From: Streptomyces sp. NBC_01754
GTDB taxonomy: Bacteria; Actinomycetota; Actinomycetes; Streptomycetales; Streptomycetaceae
Assembly (NCBI RefSeq): GCF_035918015.1
Contig: NZ_CP109132.1
Coordinates: 2,108,001-2,172,000 of the forward strand
Direction of reading: 5' to 3'
Length of the DNA stretch: 64,000 bases
Positions 26,288-36,509 of the stretch are shown piece by piece; position 1 is the stretch's first letter, and every line of letters starts with the position of its first letter. The notes under the pieces were generated by a model. The model saw nothing but the letters and a program-made list of their open reading frames with translations. It did not search any database and was not told where the DNA came from. A program made the translations under genes and the position numbers.

Positions 26288-28465
26288 ATGGCGGCAGAAA
26301 CGATGACGGTGGAAGAACTCACCTCTCTGCGTCTGGGCACACTGGACACCGCGGTGTCCGACTGGGAGACGATGCACGGAAAGCTGGACACACTGGCCAC
26401 GGGCGACGGGGGCGGGGCGAGCGCGAAGGCACTGCGGTCGCAGGCGAACGCCGCCGACTGGAAGGGCGTCAACGCCTCCGTCTCCAGGGAGTTCATCACC
26501 AAGACCGCCGTCGAGTTCCAGGACGTGGCCGCCCAGGCCAAGAGCGTGCTCGGCATCCTGCGCGACGCCAGTGCCGCGTTCAAGGCGCACCAGGCGGCAC
26601 TGCGGACGGTCGTCGAGGACGTCGCCAAGGCCAATATCCACATCACCCCCAAGGGCGGGGCGGTCGCTTCCCTGCCCTCGGGGGCGGCGGCGGGCGACGC
26701 CGACATCCGCGTGCCGACGGACGAGGAGCTCGCGGCCGCGACGCGCCGGGTGAAGCGGGTGCTCCATGAGGCGAGCGAGACCGACCGCATCGCCGCGCGG
26801 GCGCTGCGCGCGCTCGCGAAGGACAAGTACGACTTCTCCGGCGACGGTCCGGGCGGGCTCAAGGAGGCCGACGACCGGCAGGGCAGGGAGGACGCCGACT
26901 ACTGGGTGAAGAAGGCCCAGGAGTCCGACCCCGGGGAGTGGAGCGACAAGGACATCGCGCGCTTCAACGAGACCCTCAGGAACCAGCGCGACAACCCGGG
27001 CTTCAGTGAGCGGTTCGCCACCTCGCTGGGTGCCGAGGGGACGCTCCAGTTCTGGCGGGACATGGCGGCACCGCCCGGCGGCGCGGTCGAGGGCGAGCGG
27101 GCCAAGATCCTCGCCGAGGTCCAGGACAACCTGAGCATGACCCTGGCCACCGCGACCCACAGCGACAGCCCCGGCATGGAGGCCTGGAAGCGCGACGTCA
27201 TCGCGGCGGGCGACAAGCCGTTCCCGATCCACGGACTGCCGATGGGGCCCAACGGCTACCAGGTCATGAGCAGCCTGATGGGCAAGGGCAAGTTCGACGC
27301 CGACTTCCTGCACGACTACGGCGACAGCCTGCTGAAGTACGAGCGCGAGTACCCCGGGGACCCGGCGGTCGCCTGGCGGGACACGGCCGACCTCGACTAC
27401 CCGCCCACGGACGAGCCCAACGACCCGTTCGCCGGCTTCATGGAGGGTCTCGGGCACAACCCGGAAGCGTCGCTGGAGTTCTTCAACGACTCGACGACCG
27501 CGGACGGCAAGAAGCTCGGCAACTGGGAGTACCTGGTGGCCAAGGGCGACGACGCACGCGAATGGCCGCCGGGCGAGGACGGCGGTCCGCTGGGACACGA
27601 CGCCCTGGGGCACGCCCTCGAATCGGCGACGATCGGGGTGCCGTACGACTCGGACGCGACACCGCCGAAGCACTCGCCGGGCAGCGCGGAACTCGTCCGC
27701 CGGATCATCGCGGAGTACGGCGAGAACCACGACCGCCTCGACGGTTCCCCGCTCAACGACAGCTTCGGCAACATCACGGCCGAGTACATGCGTGACGTCC
27801 AGGACGGGATGAACGAGGAGCGCGTGCTCGAGACGTACGGCAGCAACGCGAACCTGAGCTATCCCGACCTGGACCACGGGCGGCTGAAGGACTTCATCGC
27901 CGCGGTGGGCAAGGATCCCGATGCCTACGGAGCGATCATGACCGCTCAGCAGGCGGTCACCACCGAGCTGGTCAACGACGCCTACCAGAACAAGGGCACG
28001 TACGAGGACTTCGCGCTGGAGGTGGGAAACCGCATCGCCCCGGGCGCCGAGATCGCGGGGATCCTCGCGGAGTCCCGTACCCAGGCCGTCTACGACGCCA
28101 AGATCGCGTCCGACGAGGAGTTCAACGAGGGCCTGGCCCTCGCGGACAAGTGGGCGGACCGCGCGATCGACATGGGGCTGTCCAAGCTCCCCGTCGCGGG
28201 GGACGCCGCCGGGATGATCATCGGGGACATCAAGGAGGCGGTGGTGGACCACTACACCCGCGACTCCAGCGACGAGGCGGCCCAGGGGAAGAGCGACTTC
28301 CTGGAGAGCCAGCGGAGCAGCTCCGCGAGCGCCATGTACAAGGTCACGTACGAGGCGGCCGTCGCGGCCGGGATCGACGAGGAGAACGCCAGCAGTCAGG
28401 CCGATGCCGCCGCCCGCGGGGTCAAGCAGGGCTACGGCATGGGCCGCCAGCGGGCAGGGAGCTGA
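26288..28465 (+). CDS. Large protein with ESX/LXG-like N-terminus, putative type VII-associated (DUF6571-like)
   Basis: 725 aa from ATG 26288. Residues 1-130 look like a helical WXG/LXG-type hairpin (SDWETMHGKLDTL, FQDVAAQAKSVLGILRDA). The remainder is soluble and helical, with LPMGPNGYQVMSSLMGKGKF followed by LHDYGDSLLKYER and a region of repeated acidic helices. A late hydrophobic stretch (LSKLPVAGDAAGMIIGDI) precedes the C-terminal helices. I recall similar Streptomyces proteins as DUF6571, but I cannot confirm this. No enzymatic motif is visible and no immunity gene follows, so calling it a toxin would be speculation. Confidence 0.6.
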   Translation: MAAETMTVEELTSLRLGTLDTAVSDWETMHGKLDTLATGDGGGASAKALRSQANAADWKGVNASVSREFITKTAVEFQDVAAQAKSVLGILRDASAAFKAHQAALRTVVEDVAKANIHITPKGGAVASLPSGAAAGDADIRVPTDEELAAATRRVKRVLHEASETDRIAARALRALAKDKYDFSGDGPGGLKEADDRQGREDADYWVKKAQESDPGEWSDKDIARFNETLRNQRDNPGFSERFATSLGAEGTLQFWRDMAAPPGGAVEGERAKILAEVQDNLSMTLATATHSDSPGMEAWKRDVIAAGDKPFPIHGLPMGPNGYQVMSSLMGKGKFDADFLHDYGDSLLKYEREYPGDPAVAWRDTADLDYPPTDEPNDPFAGFMEGLGHNPEASLEFFNDSTTADGKKLGNWEYLVAKGDDAREWPPGEDGGPLGHDALGHALESATIGVPYDSDATPPKHSPGSAELVRRIIAEYGENHDRLDGSPLNDSFGNITAEYMRDVQDGMNEERVLETYGSNANLSYPDLDHGRLKDFIAAVGKDPDAYGAIMTAQQAVTTELVNDAYQNKGTYEDFALEVGNRIAPGAEIAGILAESRTQAVYDAKIASDEEFNEGLALADKWADRAIDMGLSKLPVAGDAAGMIIGDIKEAVVDHYTRDSSDEAAQGKSDFLESQRSSSASAMYKVTYEAAVAAGIDEENASSQADAAARGVKQGYGMGRQRAGS

Positions 28466-28528
28466 CCGGTGACCGTGCGGACCGGCACACCGGCCTCCGC
28501 GACGGCGCCCCGTCGCTCGACCGACCCT

Positions 28529-28578
28529 CGCGCACGGGGGCACCAGGGCTCTTCGGAGCGCTGGTGCTCCCGTGCGCG
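28529..28578 (+). terminator. Long hairpin after the ESX-like pair
   Basis: 18-base arms pair with one mismatch (CGCGCACGGGGGCACCAG against CTGGTGCTCCCGTGCGCG). The 14-base loop itself folds as GCTC-TTCG-GAGC, a UUCG tetraloop. It lies 64 bases after the stop and probably ends the operon. Confidence 0.7.
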
Positions 28579-28674
28579 GCAGGCGGGAGTTCGTCACGGA
28601 CCCGGACGGGCCGGTCCCACCGCGTTCCCGTCCCCGTATCCCCGTCCCCGCCCCCGTTGCAGGACGATGGGCTG

Positions 28675-29136
28675 ATGCAGATCCATATCGAGGCGACGGA
28701 CCTCCCGGGCCGCACCTGCGCACCCGGCCCCGACTCCCCCGGCCACGAGCACGTCCACGTCGGCGTGCAGCGCAAGGACAGTCCCGGGGAGTTGTTCGGC
28801 CTGCACCCGGGCGACGCCCCTTCGGCCGCCTGGACCCTGGAGTGCGCCGCCGTGACCACACCGGACGGCGTCGAGGTGTCGGGGCCCTACATCCAGAACC
28901 GGCTGGGCGGGCGGTTCATCTATCTGTCCTGGGGCACGGTGGACGAGACCGGCCTCTTCAGCATGTTCCGGCGCGCGAAACTGATGCTGGCCGACGTCGC
29001 CCCGGACGTCCTCGGCGCCGCCGTCGGGACCGGCCGCCTCACCGCCCGGCTGGCGCTGAGCGACGGGGCGGGACGGCCGCGGTGCGCCCGGGTGCGTCCA
29101 CCGGACATCACCTGGTCCGCCACGGACGGGGCATGA
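28675..29136 (+). CDS. DUF5990 family protein
   Basis: 153 aa from ATG 28675. MQIHIEATDLPGRTC, then HVGVQRKDSPGELFGL, GPYIQNRLGGRFIYLSWG and MFRRAKLMLADVAPDVL match my recollection of the DUF5990 family. No function is known. No signal peptide or membrane helix is present. A hairpin (28529-28578) upstream suggests its own promoter. Confidence 0.75.
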   Translation: MQIHIEATDLPGRTCAPGPDSPGHEHVHVGVQRKDSPGELFGLHPGDAPSAAWTLECAAVTTPDGVEVSGPYIQNRLGGRFIYLSWGTVDETGLFSMFRRAKLMLADVAPDVLGAAVGTGRLTARLALSDGAGRPRCARVRPPDITWSATDGA

Positions 29137-29185
29137 CATCGCCCCCACCGGCCCGGGGGGGTGAGCCGGTGAGGGCGATCGCCGT

Positions 29186-29209
29186 GGGACGGCGGGGGGC
29201 TGCCGTCCC
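29186..29209 (+). terminator. Hairpin after the DUF5990 gene
   Basis: GGGACGGC and GCCGTCCC pair perfectly around an eight-base G-rich loop, 50 bases after the stop. Confidence 0.5.
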
Positions 29210-29253
29210 GTGGGGGGTGTCTTCCGTTTGCCCGGCGCACGCCACCCCACACA

Positions 29254-29269
29254 TGTGACCTACGTCACA
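29254..29269. promoter_or_regulatory. CRP-like palindrome (TGTGA-N6-TCACA)
   Basis: TGTGACCTACGTCACA matches both half-sites of the classic cAMP receptor protein consensus exactly. It lies about 200 bases upstream of the secreted protein/sortase pair. Streptomyces has a Crp homologue that recognises GTG-N6-CAC sites, so Crp control of the pair is a reasonable inference. Confidence 0.55.
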
Positions 29270-29470
29270 CTGGGCGGGAGTGCTGTCACCCGTTCGGTAC
29301 CGCTCTGGTCCCGGGACCACCGGTACGGCCGCGACCTGCGAAGGTTCGTGGCGCGGGGCCCGCCGGTCACGGCCGTACGGGTGAAAGCTGACCGGGCGTC
29401 AACGTGCGGTGGCCCGCCGGTGGACGTTGGCTCTGAGGCAGGACACATCCGTCTCGCCCGGAGGATCTCC

Positions 29471-30091
29471 ATGCGCAGCCCCGCCCGCCTCGTGACCGGC
29501 ACCGCCGCCGCGGCCCTCACCGCCGCCGCGCTCGGTCTCGCCACCGCTCCGACCGTGTACGCGGACGGACCCGGCAGACACGGACGTGTCGCGGCGACGG
29601 CCGTACCGGGCGCCGAGGCGTGCCTCACCGGCTCCGCCGCGACCGATGACGGGTTCCTCTGCGACGAGGAGGCGGCACTGGACGAGGAGGCGGCGGCCGC
29701 GGAACTGGCCGTCGGCTCCTCCGCGTGGTCCGGGGCGGGCCAGGGAGGCGAGAGGGAGGCCCCGACGGAGGCGAAGCCGGGGACCGGCGGACAATCCGGG
29801 ACCTGGTCCCCCGAGCCCGGGACGGAGCCCGGACCGAAGAAACCGGCCGACCCCGGGCCGAGGGAACCCGGCGACCCCGAGGGGAAGAAACCGCCCGCGA
29901 AGCCTCCGGTGTCCCGGCCCGCGCCCACCCCGACCGAGCAGCCCTCAGGCCACGTCAGGACCGGGGTCGGCGGCAGTGCCGCTCCCGACACCGCCCAACT
30001 CGCCGTGGGCGGCGGCCTCCTCGGGGCGGCGGCCGTCAGCGGAGTGTGGCTCGTACGCCGCAGCCGTGTGGACGGCGCGCGGGACGTCTGA
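29471..30091 (+). CDS. Secreted Pro-rich surface protein with C-terminal membrane anchor
   Basis: 206 aa from ATG 29471, with GGAGGATCTCC immediately upstream. A signal peptide (TGTAAAALTAAALGLATAPTVYA) is followed by a low-complexity Pro/Gly/Glu/Lys stalk. The C-terminus is a hydrophobic helix (LAVGGGLLGAAAVSGVWLV) with a positive tail (RRSRVDGARDV). No clear LPXTG-type sorting signal is present. It lies 24 bases before a class F sortase, so it could be a partner or a membrane-anchored surface protein. Its function is unknown. Confidence 0.7.
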   Translation: MRSPARLVTGTAAAALTAAALGLATAPTVYADGPGRHGRVAATAVPGAEACLTGSAATDDGFLCDEEAALDEEAAAAELAVGSSAWSGAGQGGEREAPTEAKPGTGGQSGTWSPEPGTEPGPKKPADPGPREPGDPEGKKPPAKPPVSRPAPTPTEQPSGHVRTGVGGSAAPDTAQLAVGGGLLGAAAVSGVWLVRRSRVDGARDV

Positions 30092-30115
30092 CGGCGGACC
30101 GGCGAGGAGGACGAC

Positions 30116-30748
30116 ATGGACCGTACGCGGCTCGGAGCCAGGGCCTGGGCGGCGGGGGTCGTCGCGCTGTGCGGGCTCTGGCTGGTCCATAACGGCGCGT
30201 CCGCACGGCTCGTCGCGCCCCAGCCGTCCACCGGGCAGGCGTTCGTCGCGGACCCCGCGCCACAGGCGGGCTCCGCGGTCGCCGCGCCGCTGCGTGCCTC
30301 CGAACCCGTCCGCATCCGTGTCCCGCGCATCGGTGTGGACGCGCCGATGACCCCGCTCGGTCTGGGCGCGGACGGCAGCCTGGACGTGCCTCCGGCCGAG
30401 GACCGGAATCTCGCGGGGTGGTTCGAGAAGGGCACCCCGCCCGGTGCGAAGGGCACCGCGATCGTCGCCGGGCACGTCGACAACGCCGAGGGACCCGCCG
30501 TCTTCTACTCCCTGGGTTCCCTCAGGAAGGGGGCCTCGGTCGAGATCGACCGCCGGGACGGCCGCACCGCGGTCTTCGCGGTCGACGCGGTGGAGGTGTA
30601 CGACAACGACGCCTTCCCCGACGAACGGGTCTACGGCGCCTCCGCGCACGCCGCCCTGCGCCTGATCACCTGCGGCGGCGGGTACACCCCCAGGACCGGC
30701 TACCTGGGCAACGTGGTGGCCTACGCCCACCTCACCGAGGTGCGGTGA
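30116..30748 (+). CDS. Class F sortase
   Basis: 210 aa from ATG 30116 with GGAGGACGAC upstream. Sortases are membrane-anchored cysteine transpeptidases. An N-terminal hydrophobic anchor (AAGVVALCGLWLVHNGA) precedes the sortase barrel. The catalytic triad is visible: His in IVAGHVDN, Cys in LRLITCGGG and Arg in the following TPRTGYLGN. The class F assignment rests on the actinobacterial PVRIRVPRIGVDAPM and VVAYAHL sequences. The upstream secreted protein is its likely operon partner. Confidence 0.88.
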   Translation: MDRTRLGARAWAAGVVALCGLWLVHNGASARLVAPQPSTGQAFVADPAPQAGSAVAAPLRASEPVRIRVPRIGVDAPMTPLGLGADGSLDVPPAEDRNLAGWFEKGTPPGAKGTAIVAGHVDNAEGPAVFYSLGSLRKGASVEIDRRDGRTAVFAVDAVEVYDNDAFPDERVYGASAHAALRLITCGGGYTPRTGYLGNVVAYAHLTEVR

Positions 30749-30811
30749 CCCACGGGTGCCGGGGTTCGGAAAGCGGAGGGCCGGGCCTCCCGTGTCCGGT
30801 GTCCCGTTCCG

Positions 30812-31603
30812 TCAGGCCGTCCACTGGTCGAAGCCGAGCTTGGCGACCAGTGAGAAGACCACGACCAGCAGCACCCCGCGCACGAAGTCGGTGCCCCTGC
30901 TGAGCGCCATCCGCGCACCGATCATGCCGCCCGCCAGGTTGAACACGGCCATCAGCGCCGCCAGTTGCCACAGCACGGTGCCCTGGTAGGCGAACATCGC
31001 CAGCGCACCGGCGTTGGTGCAGACGTTCACGATCTTGGCGGTGGCCGAGGCCGTGACCAGGTCGAGGTGGAGCACCGCCGTCAGGGCCAGCACCAGGAAG
31101 GTGCCCGTGCCCGGCCCGAACAGCCCGTCGTAGAAGCCGATCCCCCCGCCGACCAGCACGATCGCGGTGACCAGCCGGGCTCGGGTGACCTCGCGGTCCC
31201 TTCCGTCGCCCGCCGCCGCCGTCCCGAAGGACGGCCGCGCGAGCACGAAGGCCGCGACCCCCAGCAGCACCACCATGATCACCGGACGCAGCACCTCGCT
31301 GCTGATACCGGCGGCGAAGAAGGCACCGGTCATCGAGCCCGCCAGGGCCGTCAGCCCGATCCGCACGGCCGTGGCGACCTGGACCGGTGCTCTGCGCACG
31401 TAGGTGACGGCGGCGCCCGTGGTGCCGACGATGGCGACCGCCTTGTTGGTACCGAGCACATGGACGGCCGGGACGTGCGGCAGGCCCAGCAGCAGGGCGG
31501 GCAGCAGGAGCAGTCCGCCGCCGCCCACCACCGCGTCGATCCAGCCCGCCGCGCCGGCGGCCAGACACAGGAGGACGAGGGTGGTCAGCGTGATGTCGGG
31601 CAC
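30812..31603 (-). CDS. TauE/SafE family membrane transporter
   Basis: 263 aa from GTG 31603; an upstream extension is open but lacks hydrophobic family sequence. About eight membrane helices are seen, with the TauE/SafE pattern near the start (AGWIDAVVGGGGLLLLPAL) and in the second half (GFYDGLFGPGTGTFLVLAL). Family members are predicted to export sulfite, sulfonates or other small anions; substrate cannot be told here. It is convergent with the sortase gene. Confidence 0.85.
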   Translation of the reverse strand: MPDITLTTLVLLCLAAGAAGWIDAVVGGGGLLLLPALLLGLPHVPAVHVLGTNKAVAIVGTTGAAVTYVRRAPVQVATAVRIGLTALAGSMTGAFFAAGISSEVLRPVIMVVLLGVAAFVLARPSFGTAAAGDGRDREVTRARLVTAIVLVGGGIGFYDGLFGPGTGTFLVLALTAVLHLDLVTASATAKIVNVCTNAGALAMFAYQGTVLWQLAALMAVFNLAGGMIGARMALSRGTDFVRGVLLVVVFSLVAKLGFDQWTA

Positions 31604-31681
31604 CGGACCGACTCTAGGCAAGGGGCAGGTGCCCGGTCCAACCAGTTCGCGGCACTCCGGCGCCCCCGGCACGCCGGCCGG

Positions 31682-32692
31682 TCAGGACACGGCGAGCGAG
31701 GCTCTGCCCCTGAGCAGGGAGGCTCCCAGCGGGGTGAGGGTGTGCAGGACCGATCCGCCCTGGCGCAGGCTCAGCACCAGGCCGGCCTCGCGCAGGACGC
31801 AGGCGTGCTGGCTCGCCGAGGCCAACGAGACCCCGGTCCTGAGGGCCAGTTCGCTCGTCGTGCAGCCGTTGCCCACGGCTTGGAGCACCGCGGAACGGGT
31901 GTGCCCCACGAGCCGCCCGAGCCAGGGGCCGGGCTCGGCGGACGCCGGCGCCACCGGGTGGGTGACGGGGTAGACGAGGACCGGCGGCAGGGCCGGGTCC
32001 CGGTAGACGACCGGCGTGCCGCGGCAGAAGAACGACGGTTGCAGGAGCAGGCCGCGGCCGTCCAGTCGCAACTCACGGTCGACGGGGTAGTCCGCCTCCA
32101 GCACCGGCCGGCGCCAGCGGATCATGGACGGCAGGGTGGCCAGCAACTCCTCCGCCCCGCCGTCCAGCAGGGCACGCCCCCGGACGGCGCGGTCGGCCTC
32201 GACACTGGCCCGGACGTGCGTCCAGTACGGCTCGACCACGGCCCGGTGGTAGCCGCGCAGGGCCCCGATGAGGCGGCCCATCGGCTCGGCGCTCCCCTCG
32301 GCGAACGTGTCCGGCAGCCGGGTGGCCGGCCGGCCGCCCGGCTGCCGCTGCCGGCGGGCGTTCACGGCGAGCAGTGCGAGTTCGCCGTGCAGGCGGTCAG
32401 CGGGGGTGTCGCGCAGCGCCTCCACCCCGGCGTCGAAGCCGAACGGCTCGGCACCTTCCCGCGAGGGGGTCAGGAAGTCCGGGAAATAGCCGCGGAGCGG
32501 CACGACCGCGGAGAGCAGGCGCGCCTCCCCATTCAGCCGGGCACGGGATTCCGTCCGCCATTTCCCGAAGACCGTGGAACCCCGCCGGTCCCGCAGCCGG
32601 TGAAAACTGAGAACGGTTTCCCACATCGCGTCCGGCCTCGTGGCCATCCGGACCCTCGAAAGGTCCTCCCCGGACATATGGATGCGCAGCAC
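31682..32692 (-). CDS. Winged-helix transcriptional regulator, ArsR-like
   Basis: 336 aa from GTG 32692, preceded by GGTGGGGG. The C-terminal ~80 residues form a winged helix-turn-helix (LGRLVGHTRSAVLQAVG, CTTSELALRTGVSLASASQHACVLREAG, LTPLGASLL). The N-terminal 250 residues are of a type common in Streptomyces regulators (AVVPLRGYFPDFLTP, WYRDP-like VVYRDPALPPVLVYPV) and probably sense a ligand. It could control the adjacent TauE/SafE gene, 78 bases downstream on the same strand. That is inference. Confidence 0.78.
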   Translation of the reverse strand: MLRIHMSGEDLSRVRMATRPDAMWETVLSFHRLRDRRGSTVFGKWRTESRARLNGEARLLSAVVPLRGYFPDFLTPSREGAEPFGFDAGVEALRDTPADRLHGELALLAVNARRQRQPGGRPATRLPDTFAEGSAEPMGRLIGALRGYHRAVVEPYWTHVRASVEADRAVRGRALLDGGAEELLATLPSMIRWRRPVLEADYPVDRELRLDGRGLLLQPSFFCRGTPVVYRDPALPPVLVYPVTHPVAPASAEPGPWLGRLVGHTRSAVLQAVGNGCTTSELALRTGVSLASASQHACVLREAGLVLSLRQGGSVLHTLTPLGASLLRGRASLAVS

Positions 32693-32769
32693 CGAACCCC
32701 CACCTGTTGCAACCGCAATCGCCCCCGTCAAAGGGTATGCATGGCGTCAAAGAAGGTCACCACGGGGTT

Positions 32770-33012
32770 TCAGCCAGAGTTGAAACGTCTCGCCCCCGCC
32801 CCCGTCACCCGAAAAGCTGTACGACGCCGGGTGCGAGTCCGTACGTCACCGAAAGAGCGGGTGAGGGCCGTGGGGGGCTTCGCCCGCTCGGCGGAGGTGG
32901 CGGACGGCGCGGCTCCGTATCCGGCGGGGGTAAGGGGGCCCGGCTTCGTCGTCGGGTCTCCGAGCCGGGTGCGGTCCATGGGTGGGGATCCATGGGCCGC
33001 ACCCCGGTTCAC
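32770..33012 (-). CDS. Possible small protein, 80 aa, doubtful
   Basis: GTG at 33012 has a good ribosome site (AAAGGAG, seven bases upstream), and the frame stays open for 80 codons. The product is Arg/Pro/Thr-rich without recognisable domain (MDRTRLGDPTTKPG, then SFGDVRTRTRRRTAFRV). Its 5' part overlaps the hairpin at 32967-33004. Composition alone does not support coding, so confidence is low. Confidence 0.2.
   Translation of the reverse strand: MNRGAAHGSPPMDRTRLGDPTTKPGPLTPAGYGAAPSATSAERAKPPTALTRSFGDVRTRTRRRTAFRVTGAGARRFNSG
32967..33004. terminator. Hairpin with 15-bp stem
   Basis: GGGTGCGGTCCATGG pairs with CCATGGGCCGCACCC around an eight-base loop, with a single G-U-type mismatch. Orientation and role are unclear: terminator, RNA structure or protein-binding palindrome. 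Confidence 0.45.
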
Positions 33013-33080
33013 CGGGCATCTCCTTTGCGCACCCAATGCTGAAAAGAAGCAACAACCCTAAACGGTTCGGTATTCAATTG

Positions 33081-33121
33081 CCGAAGCGGCGGCACCCCCG
33101 CACAGGGTGCCGCCGCTTCGG
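33081..33121. terminator. Strong hairpin, 17-bp perfect stem, downstream of ppdK
   Basis: CCGAAGCGGCGGCACCC pairs perfectly with GGGTGCCGCCGCTTCGG around CCGCACA. It lies about 97 bases past the ppdK stop. The T-run (GTTTTCC) follows on the plus strand, so it could also end a plus-strand transcript from the low-GC island just upstream. Confidence 0.7.
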
Positions 33122-33217
33122 GTTTTCCGGGCCCGCCGCCGGTCCGGCGAGGGTGGGAGGACCGGCCGGGGGGTCCGGAGGAACGGCGGCCGGGCCACCG
33201 GGATACGGACCGGGCGG

Positions 33218-35929
<2,712 letters not shown>

Positions 35930-36188
35930 GGGTCTCGACTCCTCGAGGACGCGGTGGCTGCCCTGACGGCGAGGAACATACCCAGATCGAAGGTGGCTGG
36001 GTACGCCCACTTGCGCGTCGTGGGGCTCCGACCACCGGTCCGCCAGCAGATCGAAAGTGACGGCTCGGGGAGACCCACCCCGGGTTCGCGTTCACCTCTC
36101 GAACTCATCCGTACGGAGAGTGGCCGGATCTGAGCTGTTCATCCACCGACGGTAGTGGTTGCGTCGATCGATCAAAGTGCGGACGGCT

Positions 36189-36201
36189 GGCACCCAGTGC
36201 C
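36189..36201. promoter_or_regulatory. GGCAC-N3-GTGCC palindrome, copy 1
   Basis: GGCACCCAGTGCC differs from the copy at 36482-36494 by a single base. Probable repressor or activator site upstream of ppdK. Confidence 0.5.
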
Positions 36202-36231
36202 GTCATTTGAGAAATGCAGCATCCAAAAATG

Positions 36232-36248
36232 CGCTCATCTGAGCCCGC
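36232..36248. promoter_or_regulatory. 17-bp direct repeat with inner palindrome, copy A
   Basis: CGCTCATCTGAGCCCGC; its core GCTCA-TC-TGAGC is a palindrome. Copy B at 36435-36451 is identical. A CTCAGATG at 36288-36295 repeats the core in inverse orientation. Confidence 0.55.
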
Positions 36249-36434
36249 GTGAACTCAAGCGTGGCGAGAATCACTCTCAGGAGTGCGCTCAGATGTCACT
36301 ATCCGGACGGCCGTGACTCACCCGTTGGTCACCGTAAGGCGATCACCTGCCCACACAGGGTGACACCGATGCCTTGCGACGGTCGGGATCTCGGTGCGTC
36401 ACGTCACCGTGGGTAGGGAAGGCACCGAAAAGAC

Positions 36435-36451
36435 CGCTCATCTGAGCCCGC
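36435..36451. promoter_or_regulatory. 17-bp direct repeat with inner palindrome, copy B
   Basis: Identical to copy A, 203 bases away. It lies 26-42 bases from the dusB-side palindrome pair. Confidence 0.55.
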
Positions 36452-36460
36452 TCCGAAGCC

Positions 36461-36494
36461 GGGCACTGAGTGCCCACTCCGGGCACTCAGTGCC
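36461..36494. promoter_or_regulatory. GGCAC-N3-GTGCC palindromes, copies 2 and 3 in tandem
   Basis: GGGCACTGAGTGCCC at 36461-36475 and GGCACTCAGTGCC at 36482-36494, centres 20 bases apart, about two helical turns. They lie 16-49 bases past the dusB stop. They could act as a two-site operator or as a terminator for dusB. Confidence 0.5.
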
Positions 36495-36509
36495 TCCACC
36501 CAGAGCGAC

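Larger units (their letters stand above)
29137..29470. other. Intergenic region before the secreted protein/sortase pair
   Basis: 334 bases with no credible gene. It contains a hairpin (29186-29209) and a CRP-like palindrome (29254-29269), both listed separately. The promoter of the sortase pair must lie in the remaining 200 bases. Confidence 0.6.
32693..33217. other. Intergenic region upstream of the ArsR-like gene and downstream of ppdK
   Basis: 525 bases holding two strong hairpins (32967-33004 and 33081-33121), a 76-base lower-GC island between them (CAACAACCCTAAACGGTTCGGTATTCAATTG), and a weakly supported small ORF. It may encode a small RNA. Confidence 0.5.
35930..36509. other. 580-bp ppdK upstream region, rich in palindromes and direct repeats
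   Basis: No credible gene. It contains three GGCAC-N3-GTGCC palindromes, two copies of a 17-bp repeat with an inverted partial third, and lower-GC stretches (AGAAATGCAGCATCCAAAAATGCG) that could be promoter. The elements are listed separately. Confidence 0.7.

Noticed and set aside
25799..28465. Polymorphic toxin-immunity pair
   Set aside because: No recognisable toxin domain at the C-terminus and no small immunity-like gene follows.
25733..28861. Long minus-strand frame opposite the ESX-like pair
   Set aside because: Antisense shadow; the plus strand has coherent starts, ribosome sites and helical proteins.
36461..36494. CIRCE/HrcA element
   Set aside because: CIRCE needs GCACTC-type arms separated by nine bases; here arms are separated by one base.
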